Of a DNA stretch of 64,000 nucleotides, positions 24,373-32,926 are shown in pieces; positions within the stretch are counted from its first letter, which is position 1, and every line of letters begins with the position of its first letter. Under the pieces are notes generated by a model that was not told the origin of the DNA, did no database searches, and saw only the letters and a program-made list of their open reading frames with translations. Source of the DNA: Gammaproteobacteria bacterium (GTDB lineage: Bacteria > Gemmatimonadota > Gemmatimonadetes > Longimicrobiales > Gaopeijiaceae). A program made the position numbers and the translations under genes. Where the stretch lies: NCBI GenBank assembly GCA_028820325.1, contig JAPPJO010000031.1:1-64000 (forward strand), written 5' to 3'.

Positions 24373-24613
24373 CGGAGAGCAGGGACTCCAACGCCGCTGG
24401 CGTCAGGCCGTTGGCGGCTGCCTCCCGGCTCATGGCGTCCATAGCAGCCGCCAACCGGTCCCAGGCAGTCCCGCGCAGTCGTTCGAACTGCTCCACCGAC
24501 AGCATCACGCCCACCGGCGTGCCGTTCCGGGTGACCCGCACGGGTCCCTGCTGGGCGGACCGAAGCAGTTGGCCGAACCGGTTCTTGGCCTCTTTGGCAG
24601 TGATTTCTCGCAT
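24362..24613 (-). CDS. Phd/YefM-type antitoxin
   Basis: This 83-residue protein opens MREITAKEAKNRFGQLLRSA and continues GPVRVTRNGTPVGVMLS, the Phd/YefM DNA-binding dimer fold. The C-terminal part (LAAAMDAMSREAAANGLTP) should contact the PIN toxin encoded just downstream. A 16-base perfect palindrome lies five bases before the ATG, in the expected autoregulatory position. Confidence 0.88.
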   Translation of the reverse strand: MREITAKEAKNRFGQLLRSAQQGPVRVTRNGTPVGVMLSVEQFERLRGTAWDRLAAAMDAMSREAAANGLTPAALESLLSDES

Positions 24614-24617
24614 GGGG

Positions 24618-24633
24618 CATAATAGCTATTATG
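24618..24633. promoter_or_regulatory. Palindromic operator of the Phd/PIN module
   Basis: CATAATAGCTATTATG is a perfect 16-base palindrome immediately upstream of the antitoxin start. It contains a TATTAT -10-like element, so a bound antitoxin would block transcription. Confidence 0.6.
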
Positions 24634-24682
24634 GTCCTGATGGTCAAATCGACCTTGGTGCCAGGCTCCATGCCTTGTTGAC

Positions 24683-25609
24683 TTACACCTGCGTCAGCCA
24701 GCCGTACGGGTCTTCCGCCCGCTGCTTGACGATGTCCATGAAGCGCCGCTGGATCTGCAGCGTAACCTCGCCCGCCTTGCCGGACCCGACCGGGATGCGG
24801 TCGACGCTCGTGATGGGGGTCACCTCGGTGGCGGTGCCCGAGAAGAAGAGTTCGTCGCAGGTGTAGAGGGTTTCGCGGGCGACGAGTTGCTCGCTCGCCG
24901 GGATGCCCATCTCGGCCGCGAGCTTGAGCACCGTGTCGCGGGTGATGCCCTGGAGGGAGGTGCCGTCGAGAATGGGTGTGATGAGCTGGCCGTCCACCAC
25001 CAGGAACAGGTTCTGCCCGCTGCCCTCGCTCACCAGCCCGTTGGGGCCGAGCGCGATGGCATCCGCGTAACCGTCCGCGTGCGCCTCCATCTTCATGAGC
25101 ATGGCGGCGTTGTAGTGGCCGGCCGCCTTTGCGCGCATCGGGAAGGTGTTGGGCTCGGCGCGCTGCCAGGACGAGACCTTCACTCCCACGCCCTTCTCCA
25201 GAGCTCCCGCGCCCAGGTAGGTGTCCAGCGGCCAGCAGGCCACGTACGACTCGATGGGGCTCGCGCGGGGATCGAGCGCCGCGGCGCCGTATCCGCGTAT
25301 CACCATGGGACGGATGTAGCAGCTGCCCAGGCCGTTCTTCGCCACCGCGTCGACGCAGGCCCGCGCGTACTCCTCCCGCGAGTATTCCGGCGCCATGCGA
25401 TACACGATGCAGGAGTTGTAGAGCCTGCGGATGTGCGCGCCCAGGCGGAAAATGGCCCGCCGTCCCCCGGACTCGTAGCAGCGGATGCCCTCGAACAGGG
25501 ACACGCCGAACTGTACGGCCAGCGAGAGCAGATGCACCCGGGCGTCCTGCCAGCGGATGAACGTTCCGTCCTTCCAGATGAATTCGGATTCCTGTAGCTC
25601 AAGGGCCAT
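24683..25609 (-). CDS. ilvE: Branched-chain amino acid aminotransferase
   Basis: This 308-residue fold-type IV PLP enzyme has the N-terminal block VQFGVSLFEGIRCYES, RPMVIRGYGA, the PLP-lysine region PMRAKAAGHYNAAMLMKMEA, GLVSEGSGQNLFLV and GTATEVTPI. The length and motifs match IlvE, which interconverts valine, leucine and isoleucine with their 2-oxo acids. It lies 41 bases downstream of the SDR gene on the same strand and may be the last gene of the cupin-SDR-ilvE run. Confidence 0.9.
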   Translation of the reverse strand: MALELQESEFIWKDGTFIRWQDARVHLLSLAVQFGVSLFEGIRCYESGGRRAIFRLGAHIRRLYNSCIVYRMAPEYSREEYARACVDAVAKNGLGSCYIRPMVIRGYGAAALDPRASPIESYVACWPLDTYLGAGALEKGVGVKVSSWQRAEPNTFPMRAKAAGHYNAAMLMKMEAHADGYADAIALGPNGLVSEGSGQNLFLVVDGQLITPILDGTSLQGITRDTVLKLAAEMGIPASEQLVARETLYTCDELFFSGTATEVTPITSVDRIPVGSGKAGEVTLQIQRRFMDIVKQRAEDPYGWLTQV

Positions 25610-25650
25610 CGGGTTTCTCGGTCTTGGGGATCAGGTTGGCCTCGGTGTCG

Positions 25651-26442
25651 TCATACCAGGGCGCGGATCCATCCCCCGTCAACCGGGATGGAGGTGCCGG
25701 TGATGTAACTCGCGCGCTCGGAAGCGAGAAAGGTAACCAACGCTGCAAATTCCGCAGGGGCGCCCACGCGTCCCGCGGGGATCTCGCTGGCCCAGCGGTC
25801 GAACGCAGCCTCCCGGTCGATGCCCTCGCGCGCGGCGATCTGGCCGGCCAGCCAGTCCAGGCGGGCGGTGCGGGTGTAGCCGGGCATCACGTTGTTCACG
25901 GTGACGCCGTCGCGCGCCACCTCGTTGGCCAGGGTGCGGGCGAAGCCGGTCACCGCGGCGCGCACGCTGTTGGAGAGAATGAGCCCGTCGACCGGCTGCT
26001 TCACCGCAATCGAGGTGACGTTGACGATCCGGCCCCAGGCTCGCTCGCGCATGCCCGGAAGGACGACGCGGGTCAGGTTGAGCACGCTCTCCAGGTTCTG
26101 GGCGACGGCGGTGCGCCACGCTTCCGGACTATGCGCCTCGAAGGGGCCGGAGGGAGGGCCGCCAGTGTTGGTGACCAGGATGTCGACCTGTCCGAAGGCC
26201 TCGACGGCGGTGTCGGTGACGCGCCGCACGCCCTCCGGGTCGGTGAGGTCGGCGGCCACGGCCACGGGCCGGGAGCCGGTGTCGCGTGCGATGCGGTTGC
26301 GTGTACGGTTCAGGTCGTCTTCACCCCGGGCGCACATTACCAGCCGCGCCCCCTCGCGCGCGAACTCCTCCGCCACCGCGCGTCCCAGCCCGCGGCTTGA
26401 GGCCGCCACCAGCGCGACCTTGCCGGTCAGCCCGAGGTCCAT
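25651..26442 (-). CDS. SDR-family protein with altered catalytic motif
   Basis: This 263-residue Rossmann protein has the cofactor motif AASSRGLGRAVA, NTGG and the C-terminal YITGTSIPVDGGW, typical of FabG-like SDRs. The conserved Ser is present in NVTSIAVKQP, but where YxxxK is expected it has NSVRAAVTGF, so both Tyr and Lys are missing. Such variants are known as a separate branch of the family and may use other residues or act on a different substrate. The activity is unknown. It follows a cupin gene by 23 bases and precedes ilvE. Confidence 0.85.
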   Translation of the reverse strand: MDLGLTGKVALVAASSRGLGRAVAEEFAREGARLVMCARGEDDLNRTRNRIARDTGSRPVAVAADLTDPEGVRRVTDTAVEAFGQVDILVTNTGGPPSGPFEAHSPEAWRTAVAQNLESVLNLTRVVLPGMRERAWGRIVNVTSIAVKQPVDGLILSNSVRAAVTGFARTLANEVARDGVTVNNVMPGYTRTARLDWLAGQIAAREGIDREAAFDRWASEIPAGRVGAPAEFAALVTFLASERASYITGTSIPVDGGWIRALV

Positions 26443-26465
26443 GTCACCTCACGCGACGGGGTGAT

Positions 26466-26837
26466 TCATCTCAGGTACGCGTCGGTCCCGTCCAGCCAGT
26501 CCTGCCGGGGCGGGCAGAAGACATCCACGTCCAGGGTGTCTTCGAGCGCGACCGCCTTGTGCGGCACCCACGAGGGAATGTGCAGCACCTCTCCGGCGCG
26601 CACGACCACTTCCTCGCTCTCATCCTCCCCGATCCAGAAATGCAATGCGCCCTCGAGCACATAGGTGAGCTGCTCGTTGTCGTGCGAGTGCAGCGGCACC
26701 ACGGAGCCCTTGTCGAGATAGATGTGCGCGAGCATCATGCGCTCGCCCGTCACCAGGCGCCGTCCGAGTCCTTCCTTGACCTGTTCGATCGGCATGTCGT
26801 CCCAGCGGAAGTGGCGTACGCTCTGTTCGGAGCTCAT
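26466..26837 (-). CDS. Cupin-domain protein, copy 1
   Basis: This 123-residue single cupin has the metal-binding motif VVPLHSHDNEQLTYVLEGAL and the second motif VRAGEVLHIPSWVPHKAVAL. It ends CPPRQDWLDGTD. It is about 70-75 percent identical by eye to the copy at 27008-27379. The upstream promoter block is also duplicated. It may bind a small ligand or act on a sugar or keto acid; no specific function can be assigned. Confidence 0.85.
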   Translation of the reverse strand: MSSEQSVRHFRWDDMPIEQVKEGLGRRLVTGERMMLAHIYLDKGSVVPLHSHDNEQLTYVLEGALHFWIGEDESEEVVVRAGEVLHIPSWVPHKAVALEDTLDVDVFCPPRQDWLDGTDAYLR

Positions 26838-26915
26838 TGGGTTTCCTCGGCAGTGGGTTGCATGAACGCTGTAGTGGACCGGATCACGACCGGCAGATGG
26901 GCCGGGCGAACCCTC

Positions 26916-26944
26916 TCAATACCGTAACCGCGGGACTTCGGCAA
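26916..26944 (-). promoter_or_regulatory. Promoter of cupin copy 1
   Basis: TTGCCG and TATTGA are 17 bases apart on the minus strand. Both boxes and the spacing are identical to those of copy 2. Confidence 0.55.
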
Positions 26945-27007
26945 GTAGCGGAGGTCGATGGTGCCGAGGGCGGTGCCCGGTCCGTTGGCGCGGAGAGCTC
27001 GGGGCCC

Positions 27008-27379
27008 TCACCGCAGGTAGCTGTCAGTGCCGTCCAGCCAGTCCTGGCGCGGCGGGCAGAAGACGTCCGTCACAAGCGTGTCCTCGAGCGCGAGCGCACT
27101 GTGCGGCAGTCCGGACGGGATGTAGAGAACTTCGCCGGCGCGAACGATCACCTCCTCGCCCTCGTCATCGCCGAGCCGGAGCCTGAGCGCGCCATCCAGC
27201 ACATGGGCGATCTGCTCGTTGTCGTGCTCGTGCAGCGGGACGACGGTGCCCCTGACCATGTACCAGTGCGCGAGCATCATGCGCTCGCCGGTCACCACGC
27301 GCCTTCCCAGACCTTCCTTCACCTCTTCCATTGGCATATCGTCCCAGCGGAAATGACGGGCGCGCCGTTCGGGGCTCAT
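27008..27379 (-). CDS. Cupin-domain protein, copy 2
   Basis: The protein has 123 residues and aligns without gaps to copy 1. Its metal-binding motif is VVPLHEHDNEQIAHVLDGAL, and VRAGEVLYIPSGLPHSALAL is the second. Both histidines and the glutamate of the cupin metal site are kept, so both copies should be functional. The divergence is largest around residues 39-45 and 57-71, which line the ligand cavity in cupins. It lies 542 bases from copy 1, start to start. Confidence 0.85.
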   Translation of the reverse strand: MSPERRARHFRWDDMPMEEVKEGLGRRVVTGERMMLAHWYMVRGTVVPLHEHDNEQIAHVLDGALRLRLGDDEGEEVIVRAGEVLYIPSGLPHSALALEDTLVTDVFCPPRQDWLDGTDSYLR

Positions 27380-27433
27380 TGGTTCTCCTTGTGATGGCTG
27401 GGGGAGTGCCGGCGATCGTCCGGACGAACCACC

Positions 27434-27462
27434 TCAATACCGTAGCCGGCCGCATCCGGCAA
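27434..27462 (-). promoter_or_regulatory. Promoter of cupin copy 2
   Basis: TTGCCG (27457-27462) and TATTGA (27434-27439) are 17 bases apart on the minus strand, in a block of about 40 bases shared with the region before copy 1. Confidence 0.55.
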
Positions 27463-27502
27463 GTGGCGCGGACACGGCTGCCCCGATGAAGGAGGAGGCA
27501 AG

Positions 27503-28225
27503 GTGACCGAGGCGAATTCGGAGGCCCGGGAGTCGCGGCGGCGGCGACCGTGGCTGCTGGCGCTCGTGGCGGTGGCGGTGGTTGTGCTGCTGGTGTTTGC
27601 GGGAAGGCAGCTGGCCGGGGTCATCCCCGCGCTCGCGGAGCGCATCGAGGAGATGGGGGTGTGGGGTCCGGTGGTCTTCGTGTGCGCCTACGCCGCTGCG
27701 ACGGTGGCCTTTGCGCCGGGATCGATTCTGACCTTGGCCGCGGGAGCGATCTTCGGCATCGGGCGCGGAACGGTGATCGTGTTCGTCGGGGCCACGACGG
27801 GTGCCGCGCTCGCCTTTCTGGTGGCGCGCTACCTGGCCCGGTCCGCCATCGAGAACAAGGTGGCCGACTATCCGCGTTTCGCCGCCATCGACCGCGCCAT
27901 CGGCGAACAGGGGCGCAAGATCGTCGTCCTCCTGCGGCTGTCGCCGGTCTTTCCCTTCAACCTGCTCAACTATGCCCTGGGCCTGACCAGGGTGCGCTTC
28001 GTGGACTACCTGATCGCGTCGCTGGGGATGATACCGGGGACGCTGCTGTACGTGTACTACGGCCAGGTGATCGGCGACGTGGCGGCGCTGGCGAGCGGGG
28101 TGCAGGTGGCGCGGGGTGCCGGCTACTACACGGTGCTCGGGGTCGGGCTGGCGGCGACCATCGTGGTCACCACCCTGGTCACGCGCATCGCGCGACGCGC
28201 GCTGAAAGAGATCACGGGGGACTGA
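27503..28225 (+). CDS. TVP38/TMEM64 family membrane protein
   Basis: The product has 240 residues from GTG 27503 (GAAGGAGGAGG upstream). An N-terminal membrane segment (LLALVAVAVVVLLVFAG) is followed by the VTT domain with FAPGSILTLAAGAIFG, GAALAFLVARYLAR and LLRLSPVFPFNLLNYALGL. Related DedA/VTT proteins are implicated in lipid transport or scrambling across the inner membrane. A pyridine-nucleotide disulfide oxidoreductase gene follows, a pairing often seen for this family. Confidence 0.88.
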   Translation: MTEANSEARESRRRRPWLLALVAVAVVVLLVFAGRQLAGVIPALAERIEEMGVWGPVVFVCAYAAATVAFAPGSILTLAAGAIFGIGRGTVIVFVGATTGAALAFLVARYLARSAIENKVADYPRFAAIDRAIGEQGRKIVVLLRLSPVFPFNLLNYALGLTRVRFVDYLIASLGMIPGTLLYVYYGQVIGDVAALASGVQVARGAGYYTVLGVGLAATIVVTTLVTRIARRALKEITGD

Positions 28226-28260
28226 CCACTATGAGACCAACAGGAACGGAGCGATAGATC

Positions 28261-29802
28261 GTGTCGGCAGACAGAGTCGTGATTCTTCCCGACGACGTGC
28301 ACAACCGCGAACTGGTGAGCCATGTGCACCCGTCCGACTGGCGCAACCCCGAACCCCGCGACCGCTACCACCTGGTCGTGGTAGGGGCGGGGACGGGGGG
28401 GCTGGTGAGCGCCGCCATCGGCGCGGGGCTGGGCGCAAAGGTCGCCATGGTGGAGCGGCACCTCATGGGCGGCGACTGCCTCAACTTCGGGTGCGTTCCC
28501 TCAAAGGCGGTGATCAGCTCGGCCCGGCGGGTGCATGCGGCGAGCGCGGCCTCCGCCAACGGCCGCCCCGGATCGGCGGCCGGCCGGGGGACGGATCACG
28601 GCCCGGCGGGCGAGTTCACCGCCGCGATGGAGCGCATGCGGCGGCTGCGCGCCCGCATCAGCCCGGTCGACGGGGCATCGCGGTTCGCCGGGCTGGGGGT
28701 GGACGTCTTCCTCGGCCACGGCGAGTTCGTGGGCCCGGACCGGCTGCGCGTCAACGGGGACGAACTGCACTTCCGCCGCGCCGTCATCGCAACGGGCGCC
28801 CGCGCGGCGCTCCTCCCGGTGCCGGGACTCGAGGGCCCGAACGTCTACACCAACGAGACCATCTTCTCGCTCACCGAGCTGCCGCCGCGCGTGATCGTGA
28901 TCGGTGCCGGTCCCATCGGCGTGGAGCTCTCGCAGACCTTCGCGCGCTTCGGCAGCGAGGTCACCGTGGTGCACGCAGACCCGCATCCGTTGCCGCGCGA
29001 TGACCGGGACGCGGCCGCCATCGTCACCCGCGCCATCGAGGCCGACGGTGTGCGCGTTCTGAATTCGGCGGCCGTGCTCGGAGCGCGCCGCGAGGACGGC
29101 GCCACCGTGCTGGCGGTGGAGCACGGCGGACATCAGGAGGAACTCGCAGCCGAGGCGGTGCTGGTGGCCGCCGGCCGTGCACCCAACGTCGACGGGATGG
29201 GCCTCCAGGCCGCCGGCGTGGCATGCGACCGCACCGGCATCCAGGTCGACGATCAGCTGCGCACGACGGCGAAGGGCATCTACGCGGTGGGCGACGTGGC
29301 GTCGAAGCACCAGTTCACCCATGCGGCCGACCACCAGGCACGCATCGCCGTGCAGAATGCGCTCTTCTTCGGCCGCGGCCGGGCGAGCCGCCTGGTGATC
29401 CCGTGGGCGACCTACACGGACCCGGAGGTCGCCCATGTAGGCCTCCATCGAGACGAGGCCATCGCCGCGCGCCACGACGTCGAGACCATCACCATCCACT
29501 TCGACGACATCGACCGCGCCATCCTCGAGGGTGAGGAAGATGGCTTCTTCCGCGTCCATCTGAAGAAGGGCAGCGACCGCATCCTCGGCGCGACGCTCGT
29601 GTGCGCGCAGGCGGGGGACATGATCGGCGAGGTCACGCTGGCGATGACGGCCGGCCTCGGCCTGGGCAAGCTCGGGAGCACCATCCACCCCTATCCCACG
29701 CGCAGCGACGTCTTTGCGCGCGCGGCGAACGCCTGGCGCAAGCAGAAGCTGACGCCCACCGCCCAGAAGGTGTTCCGGGCCTTCTTCCGCGTGTTCAAGT
29801 AA
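28261..29802 (+). CDS. FAD-dependent pyridine nucleotide-disulfide oxidoreductase (mercuric reductase-like)
   Basis: This 513-residue flavoprotein starts at GTG 28261. It has the FAD motif LVVVGAGTGGLVSAAIGAGL, the redox-active disulfide GGDCLNFGCVPSK, the NAD motif VIVIGAGPIGVELSQTFARFG and the second FAD motif IYAVGDVA. The C-terminal interface ends in STIHPYPTRSDVFARAANAW. It resembles dihydrolipoamide and mercuric reductases, but no heavy-metal-associated domain, C-terminal Cys pair or mer genes are present, so mercury reduction is doubtful. It may reduce a disulfide partner linked to the TVP38 protein. thrB follows nine bases later. Confidence 0.88.
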   Translation: MSADRVVILPDDVHNRELVSHVHPSDWRNPEPRDRYHLVVVGAGTGGLVSAAIGAGLGAKVAMVERHLMGGDCLNFGCVPSKAVISSARRVHAASAASANGRPGSAAGRGTDHGPAGEFTAAMERMRRLRARISPVDGASRFAGLGVDVFLGHGEFVGPDRLRVNGDELHFRRAVIATGARAALLPVPGLEGPNVYTNETIFSLTELPPRVIVIGAGPIGVELSQTFARFGSEVTVVHADPHPLPRDDRDAAAIVTRAIEADGVRVLNSAAVLGARREDGATVLAVEHGGHQEELAAEAVLVAAGRAPNVDGMGLQAAGVACDRTGIQVDDQLRTTAKGIYAVGDVASKHQFTHAADHQARIAVQNALFFGRGRASRLVIPWATYTDPEVAHVGLHRDEAIAARHDVETITIHFDDIDRAILEGEEDGFFRVHLKKGSDRILGATLVCAQAGDMIGEVTLAMTAGLGLGKLGSTIHPYPTRSDVFARAANAWRKQKLTPTAQKVFRAFFRVFK

Positions 29803-29810
29803 ACGCCACC

Positions 29811-30824
29811 ATGACCGGCACGCACCCTCCCGGCGGCGCGGCTGCCGTGCGCGTCTCCGCCCCCGCCACCATCGGCAACATCGCGTGCGGGTTCGATGTC
29901 TTCGGCATGGCCGTCGCGCGGCCGTCCGACGCGGTGGTGGCGCGCGCAACGCGGGAGCCCGGGGTCATCATCGAGCGCATCACGGGCGACGAGCGACGCA
30001 TTCCGGTGGACCCTGCCCGCAACAGTGCCGGGGCGGCCGCCCGCGCGGTGCTGGGGTTGGCACGAGCCGGCGCAACGGCCGAGGCCTCGGACTCCGGGAA
30101 CGCCGCAGCCGGAGTCGCCATCGAGCTTCACAAAGGCATTCCGCTCGCCGGAGGCATGGGCGGCAGCGCCTCCAGCGCGGTGGCGGGCGCGGTGGCGGCG
30201 GATCGCGCGATCGGGGCTGGCCTTTCCCGCGGGCAGCTGCTCCAGTGTGCGCTGGCCGGCGAGCTCGCGGGTTCCGGATCGCCAGCCGCCGACAACGTCG
30301 CGCCCGCCCTCTATGGAGGGATCGTGCTCGTCCTGCCCGGGAGGTCGCTGCAGGTCGTGGAGCTTCCCGTCCCACCGGAACTCTGGGCGGTGGTGGTGCG
30401 CCCGCACCTGGAGACCCGCACGGAGGACGCCCGCCGCGTGCTCGGCGAACACGTGCCGCTCAAGGCCGCGGTCACGCAGTGGGCCAACACCGCGGCCTTC
30501 ACCGCCGGGCTCTACGCCTCCGACTGGGACCTTCTCGCGCGTTCGATCAGGGATGTCGTGGCGGAGCCGTTGCGCGCCGGCCGCATCCCGGGTTTCGCCC
30601 AGGCCAGGGAAGCGGCGCTGGCTCGCGGCGCCCTCGGTTTCTCCCTGTCCGGGTCCGGGCCCTCGGTCTTCGCGCTGTGCCGGGGCGGCGACGCCGCCGA
30701 ACACGTCGCCGAGGCCATCCGCCGGGCCTTCGGCGAGACCGCGGCGCTTGATTGCCAGGCCTGGGCCTCCCCCGTCAACCGGCATGGGGTGCGCGTCGAG
30801 GACGTCTCACCGGAGGAAGATTGA
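29811..30824 (+). CDS. thrB: Homoserine kinase
   Basis: This 337-residue GHMP kinase has the ATP-binding loop PLAGGMGGSASSAVAGAV, an N-terminal APATIGNIACGFDVFG and the C-terminal FSLSGSGPSVFAL. It phosphorylates homoserine to O-phosphohomoserine, the substrate of threonine synthase. ATG 29811 is nine bases after the disulfide oxidoreductase stop. Its TGA overlaps the TTG start of thrC, so the two are coupled. Confidence 0.92.
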   Translation: MTGTHPPGGAAAVRVSAPATIGNIACGFDVFGMAVARPSDAVVARATREPGVIIERITGDERRIPVDPARNSAGAAARAVLGLARAGATAEASDSGNAAAGVAIELHKGIPLAGGMGGSASSAVAGAVAADRAIGAGLSRGQLLQCALAGELAGSGSPAADNVAPALYGGIVLVLPGRSLQVVELPVPPELWAVVVRPHLETRTEDARRVLGEHVPLKAAVTQWANTAAFTAGLYASDWDLLARSIRDVVAEPLRAGRIPGFAQAREAALARGALGFSLSGSGPSVFALCRGGDAAEHVAEAIRRAFGETAALDCQAWASPVNRHGVRVEDVSPEED

Positions 30825-32122
30825 AGCTCGTCAGCACGTCGGGCCAGGCCGCGCCGGTCTCCTTCGGCGAAGCGCTGTTCCGGGGACTCGCTCCCGACGG
30901 CGGGCTCTTCATGCCGGAAAGGCTCTCGCCCCTTGCCGCGAGCGAGATCGATGCGCTGAAGGGCGCAGGCGCGATCCGCTGCGGGCTCGCCGTGGCGCGT
31001 CATCTTCTCGGCGATGAACTGGAGGATGAAGTGCTGGAGTCCGCGGTGCGCGACGCGCTCGGCTTTCCGTTGCCGCTGGTTCCGCTGGGCCCGCGCACGC
31101 ATGTGCTGGAGCTGTTCCAGGGCCCCACGCTCGCATTCAAGGATGTGGGCGCGCGCTTCATGGGCTGTCTGATGTCGAGATTGCAGCGCTCCGGCCCTCC
31201 CCTGACGGTCATGGTGGCGACTTCGGGCGACACGGGCGGGGCGGTCGCGCACGCCTTCCTGGGTCTGCCGCGGACGCGCGTGGTGGTGCTGTTCCCGGAA
31301 GGACAGGTGAGCGAGCGGCAGCAGCGGCAGTTCACGACGCTGGGCGACCAGGTGCTCGCGGTGGCGGTGGCGGGCGCGTTCGACGACTGTCAGCGGCTCG
31401 TCAAGGCGATGTTCCGCGATCCGGATGCGCGGGAGGCCCTCGCGCTGACGTCCGCGAATTCGATCAATATCGGACGCCTGCTGCCGCAGATCTTCTACTA
31501 CTTCCACGCGTGGGCGCAGCTGAGCCGGCCCGAGCCGCTGGTCTTCTCGGTGCCGTCGGGCAACTTCGGCAACCTGGCGGCCGGGCTCATGGCCCGGGAA
31601 CTCGGCCTACCCGTCGCGGGATTCGTCACGGGCACCAACGCCAACGACGTTGTGCCCGAGTACCTGCGCACGGGCTGCTACGAGCCGCGGGCGTCGGTCC
31701 GCACGCTATCCAGCGCGATGGATGTCGGGGCGCCGTCGAATCTGGCGCGCATCCTCGCGCTGTTCGATGGCGACCTGATGCGCCTGCGGGGGTGTTTGTC
31801 GGGCTCGGCCTGGAGCGACGCCGATACGCGGGAGGCGATGAGACGGGTTTTCGACGAGCATGGGTACATCCTGGATCCGCATACCGCCGTGGGATGGCTG
31901 GCGTTGGAAGAGGCCCTCGCCGACAATTCGGACGCCCACGGCGTGGTGCTGGCCACGGCTCATCCGGCCAAGTTCGAGGACATCGTGGAGGAGGCCATCG
32001 GGCGGCCCGTACCCGTGCCGGAGCAACTGGCGGCGGGAGAGAAGAAGCCCTCGCGCTTCACGCGGATTCCCCCCAACTTGGCGGAGTTGCAGCGCGTCGT
32101 AATGAGTTGGGCGGGCCGGTAG
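30821..32122 (+). CDS. thrC: Threonine synthase
   Basis: The product has 433 residues from TTG 30821, which has GGAGGAAGA directly upstream and overlaps the thrB stop (TTGA). It has an N-terminal KLVSTSGQAAPVSFGEALFR, LAPDGGLFMPE, the PLP-lysine motif FQGPTLAFKDVGAR and the phosphate/cofactor loop VATSGDTGGAVAHAF. It converts O-phosphohomoserine to threonine and phosphate in a PLP-dependent step. Together with metX and metB elsewhere in the window it marks both branches of homoserine use. Confidence 0.93.
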   Translation: MKLVSTSGQAAPVSFGEALFRGLAPDGGLFMPERLSPLAASEIDALKGAGAIRCGLAVARHLLGDELEDEVLESAVRDALGFPLPLVPLGPRTHVLELFQGPTLAFKDVGARFMGCLMSRLQRSGPPLTVMVATSGDTGGAVAHAFLGLPRTRVVVLFPEGQVSERQQRQFTTLGDQVLAVAVAGAFDDCQRLVKAMFRDPDAREALALTSANSINIGRLLPQIFYYFHAWAQLSRPEPLVFSVPSGNFGNLAAGLMARELGLPVAGFVTGTNANDVVPEYLRTGCYEPRASVRTLSSAMDVGAPSNLARILALFDGDLMRLRGCLSGSAWSDADTREAMRRVFDEHGYILDPHTAVGWLALEEALADNSDAHGVVLATAHPAKFEDIVEEAIGRPVPVPEQLAAGEKKPSRFTRIPPNLAELQRVVMSWAGR

Positions 32123-32202
32123 CCGGGCCGCTCCACCGCGCGTGTTCCCGGCAGCGTCCGGTCCGAATGAGTCCCTCTTTCCCTGAGACGAGGACATCGC
32201 CG

Positions 32203-32454
32203 ATGAAGAAGAAGGGAATGATCGCGCTCGCCGTACTCTTCTACCTCTTTGTCGGTCTGAGCGGCTTCTTCCGTTTCCCTGCGGCCTTCGGCTACAGCCG
32301 GACGACAACGGTATACTACGATCCTGGCGAGGCTCGGGAGCGCACGGAGGCGATCAGGTGCCGCGGGCTCCCGGTCATCGTCAGCTACTGCACGGGGACC
32401 ATCGAAGCGCCCCGTGACGAAGCCCCGCCGACCCCGGGGACGCCGGGCCTATGA
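32203..32454 (+). CDS. Small secreted or membrane-anchored hypothetical protein
   Basis: The product has 83 residues from ATG 32203. MKKKGMIALAVLFYLFVGLS is a signal-like or anchor segment; the rest is hydrophilic, with two Cys (IRCRGLPVIVSYCTG) and a proline-rich tail. The start has only a weak purine-rich site. The gene is convergent with the next membrane protein gene and overlaps its end by six bases. No family recognised. Confidence 0.6.
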   Translation: MKKKGMIALAVLFYLFVGLSGFFRFPAAFGYSRTTTVYYDPGEARERTEAIRCRGLPVIVSYCTGTIEAPRDEAPPTPGTPGL

Positions 32455-32835
32455 CGGTGAGTTCCGGCGCACGACCGCGTATACGATCCACGCGGGGACG
32501 CTGAGCACGATGGCGTAGATCGCGATCGCGATCGGGCCCAGCAGACCGGCGAAGAGCGCCGCGAACGAGGTGATGGGCGCGAGGATCGCGAAGGTCTTCC
32601 AGGCCGCGCGTGTGGATCCTGTCCGCCAGATCCCCCGGAAGGCCAGCGCGAGCGGCAGCCCGCACGGGGCGGTGACCGCAAGCGACATCAGCGCGACGGG
32701 GAGCATGAACAGCGTCTCGGGCGTGAGCGGAGGGGTCACCCCGCGGGCGAGCGACACCGCCACGATCCCTGCGGGCAGCCACGCGAGGGACAGCAGCCAG
32801 AACTTTCCTGCCGAACCGAACGGCTGGTCGGTCAT
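32449..32835 (-). CDS. Small multi-pass membrane protein, unknown
   Basis: The protein has 128 residues and about four hydrophobic segments (FWLLSLAWLPAGIVAVSLA, LFMLPVALMSLAVTAPCGLP, FAILAPITSFAALFAGLLGP, AIAIYAIVLSVPAWIVYAVV). There are no recognised motifs. It lies downstream of the sialidase-like gene on the same strand and tail-to-tail with a small plus-strand gene. Confidence 0.65.
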   Translation of the reverse strand: MTDQPFGSAGKFWLLSLAWLPAGIVAVSLARGVTPPLTPETLFMLPVALMSLAVTAPCGLPLALAFRGIWRTGSTRAAWKTFAILAPITSFAALFAGLLGPIAIAIYAIVLSVPAWIVYAVVRRNSPS

Positions 32836-32926
32836 GATGGTCTCCGGACAGGGTTGCGCGAGGCCGGGATCGGGTGTCGCCGGGAGGAGTCGGGCTGAGC
32901 GCGCGACGTTCCGCAGTTGCGCAGTC

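Noticed and set aside
28261..29802. Assignment as a true mercuric reductase
   Set aside because: No heavy-metal-associated domain, no C-terminal Cys pair and no mer genes nearby.
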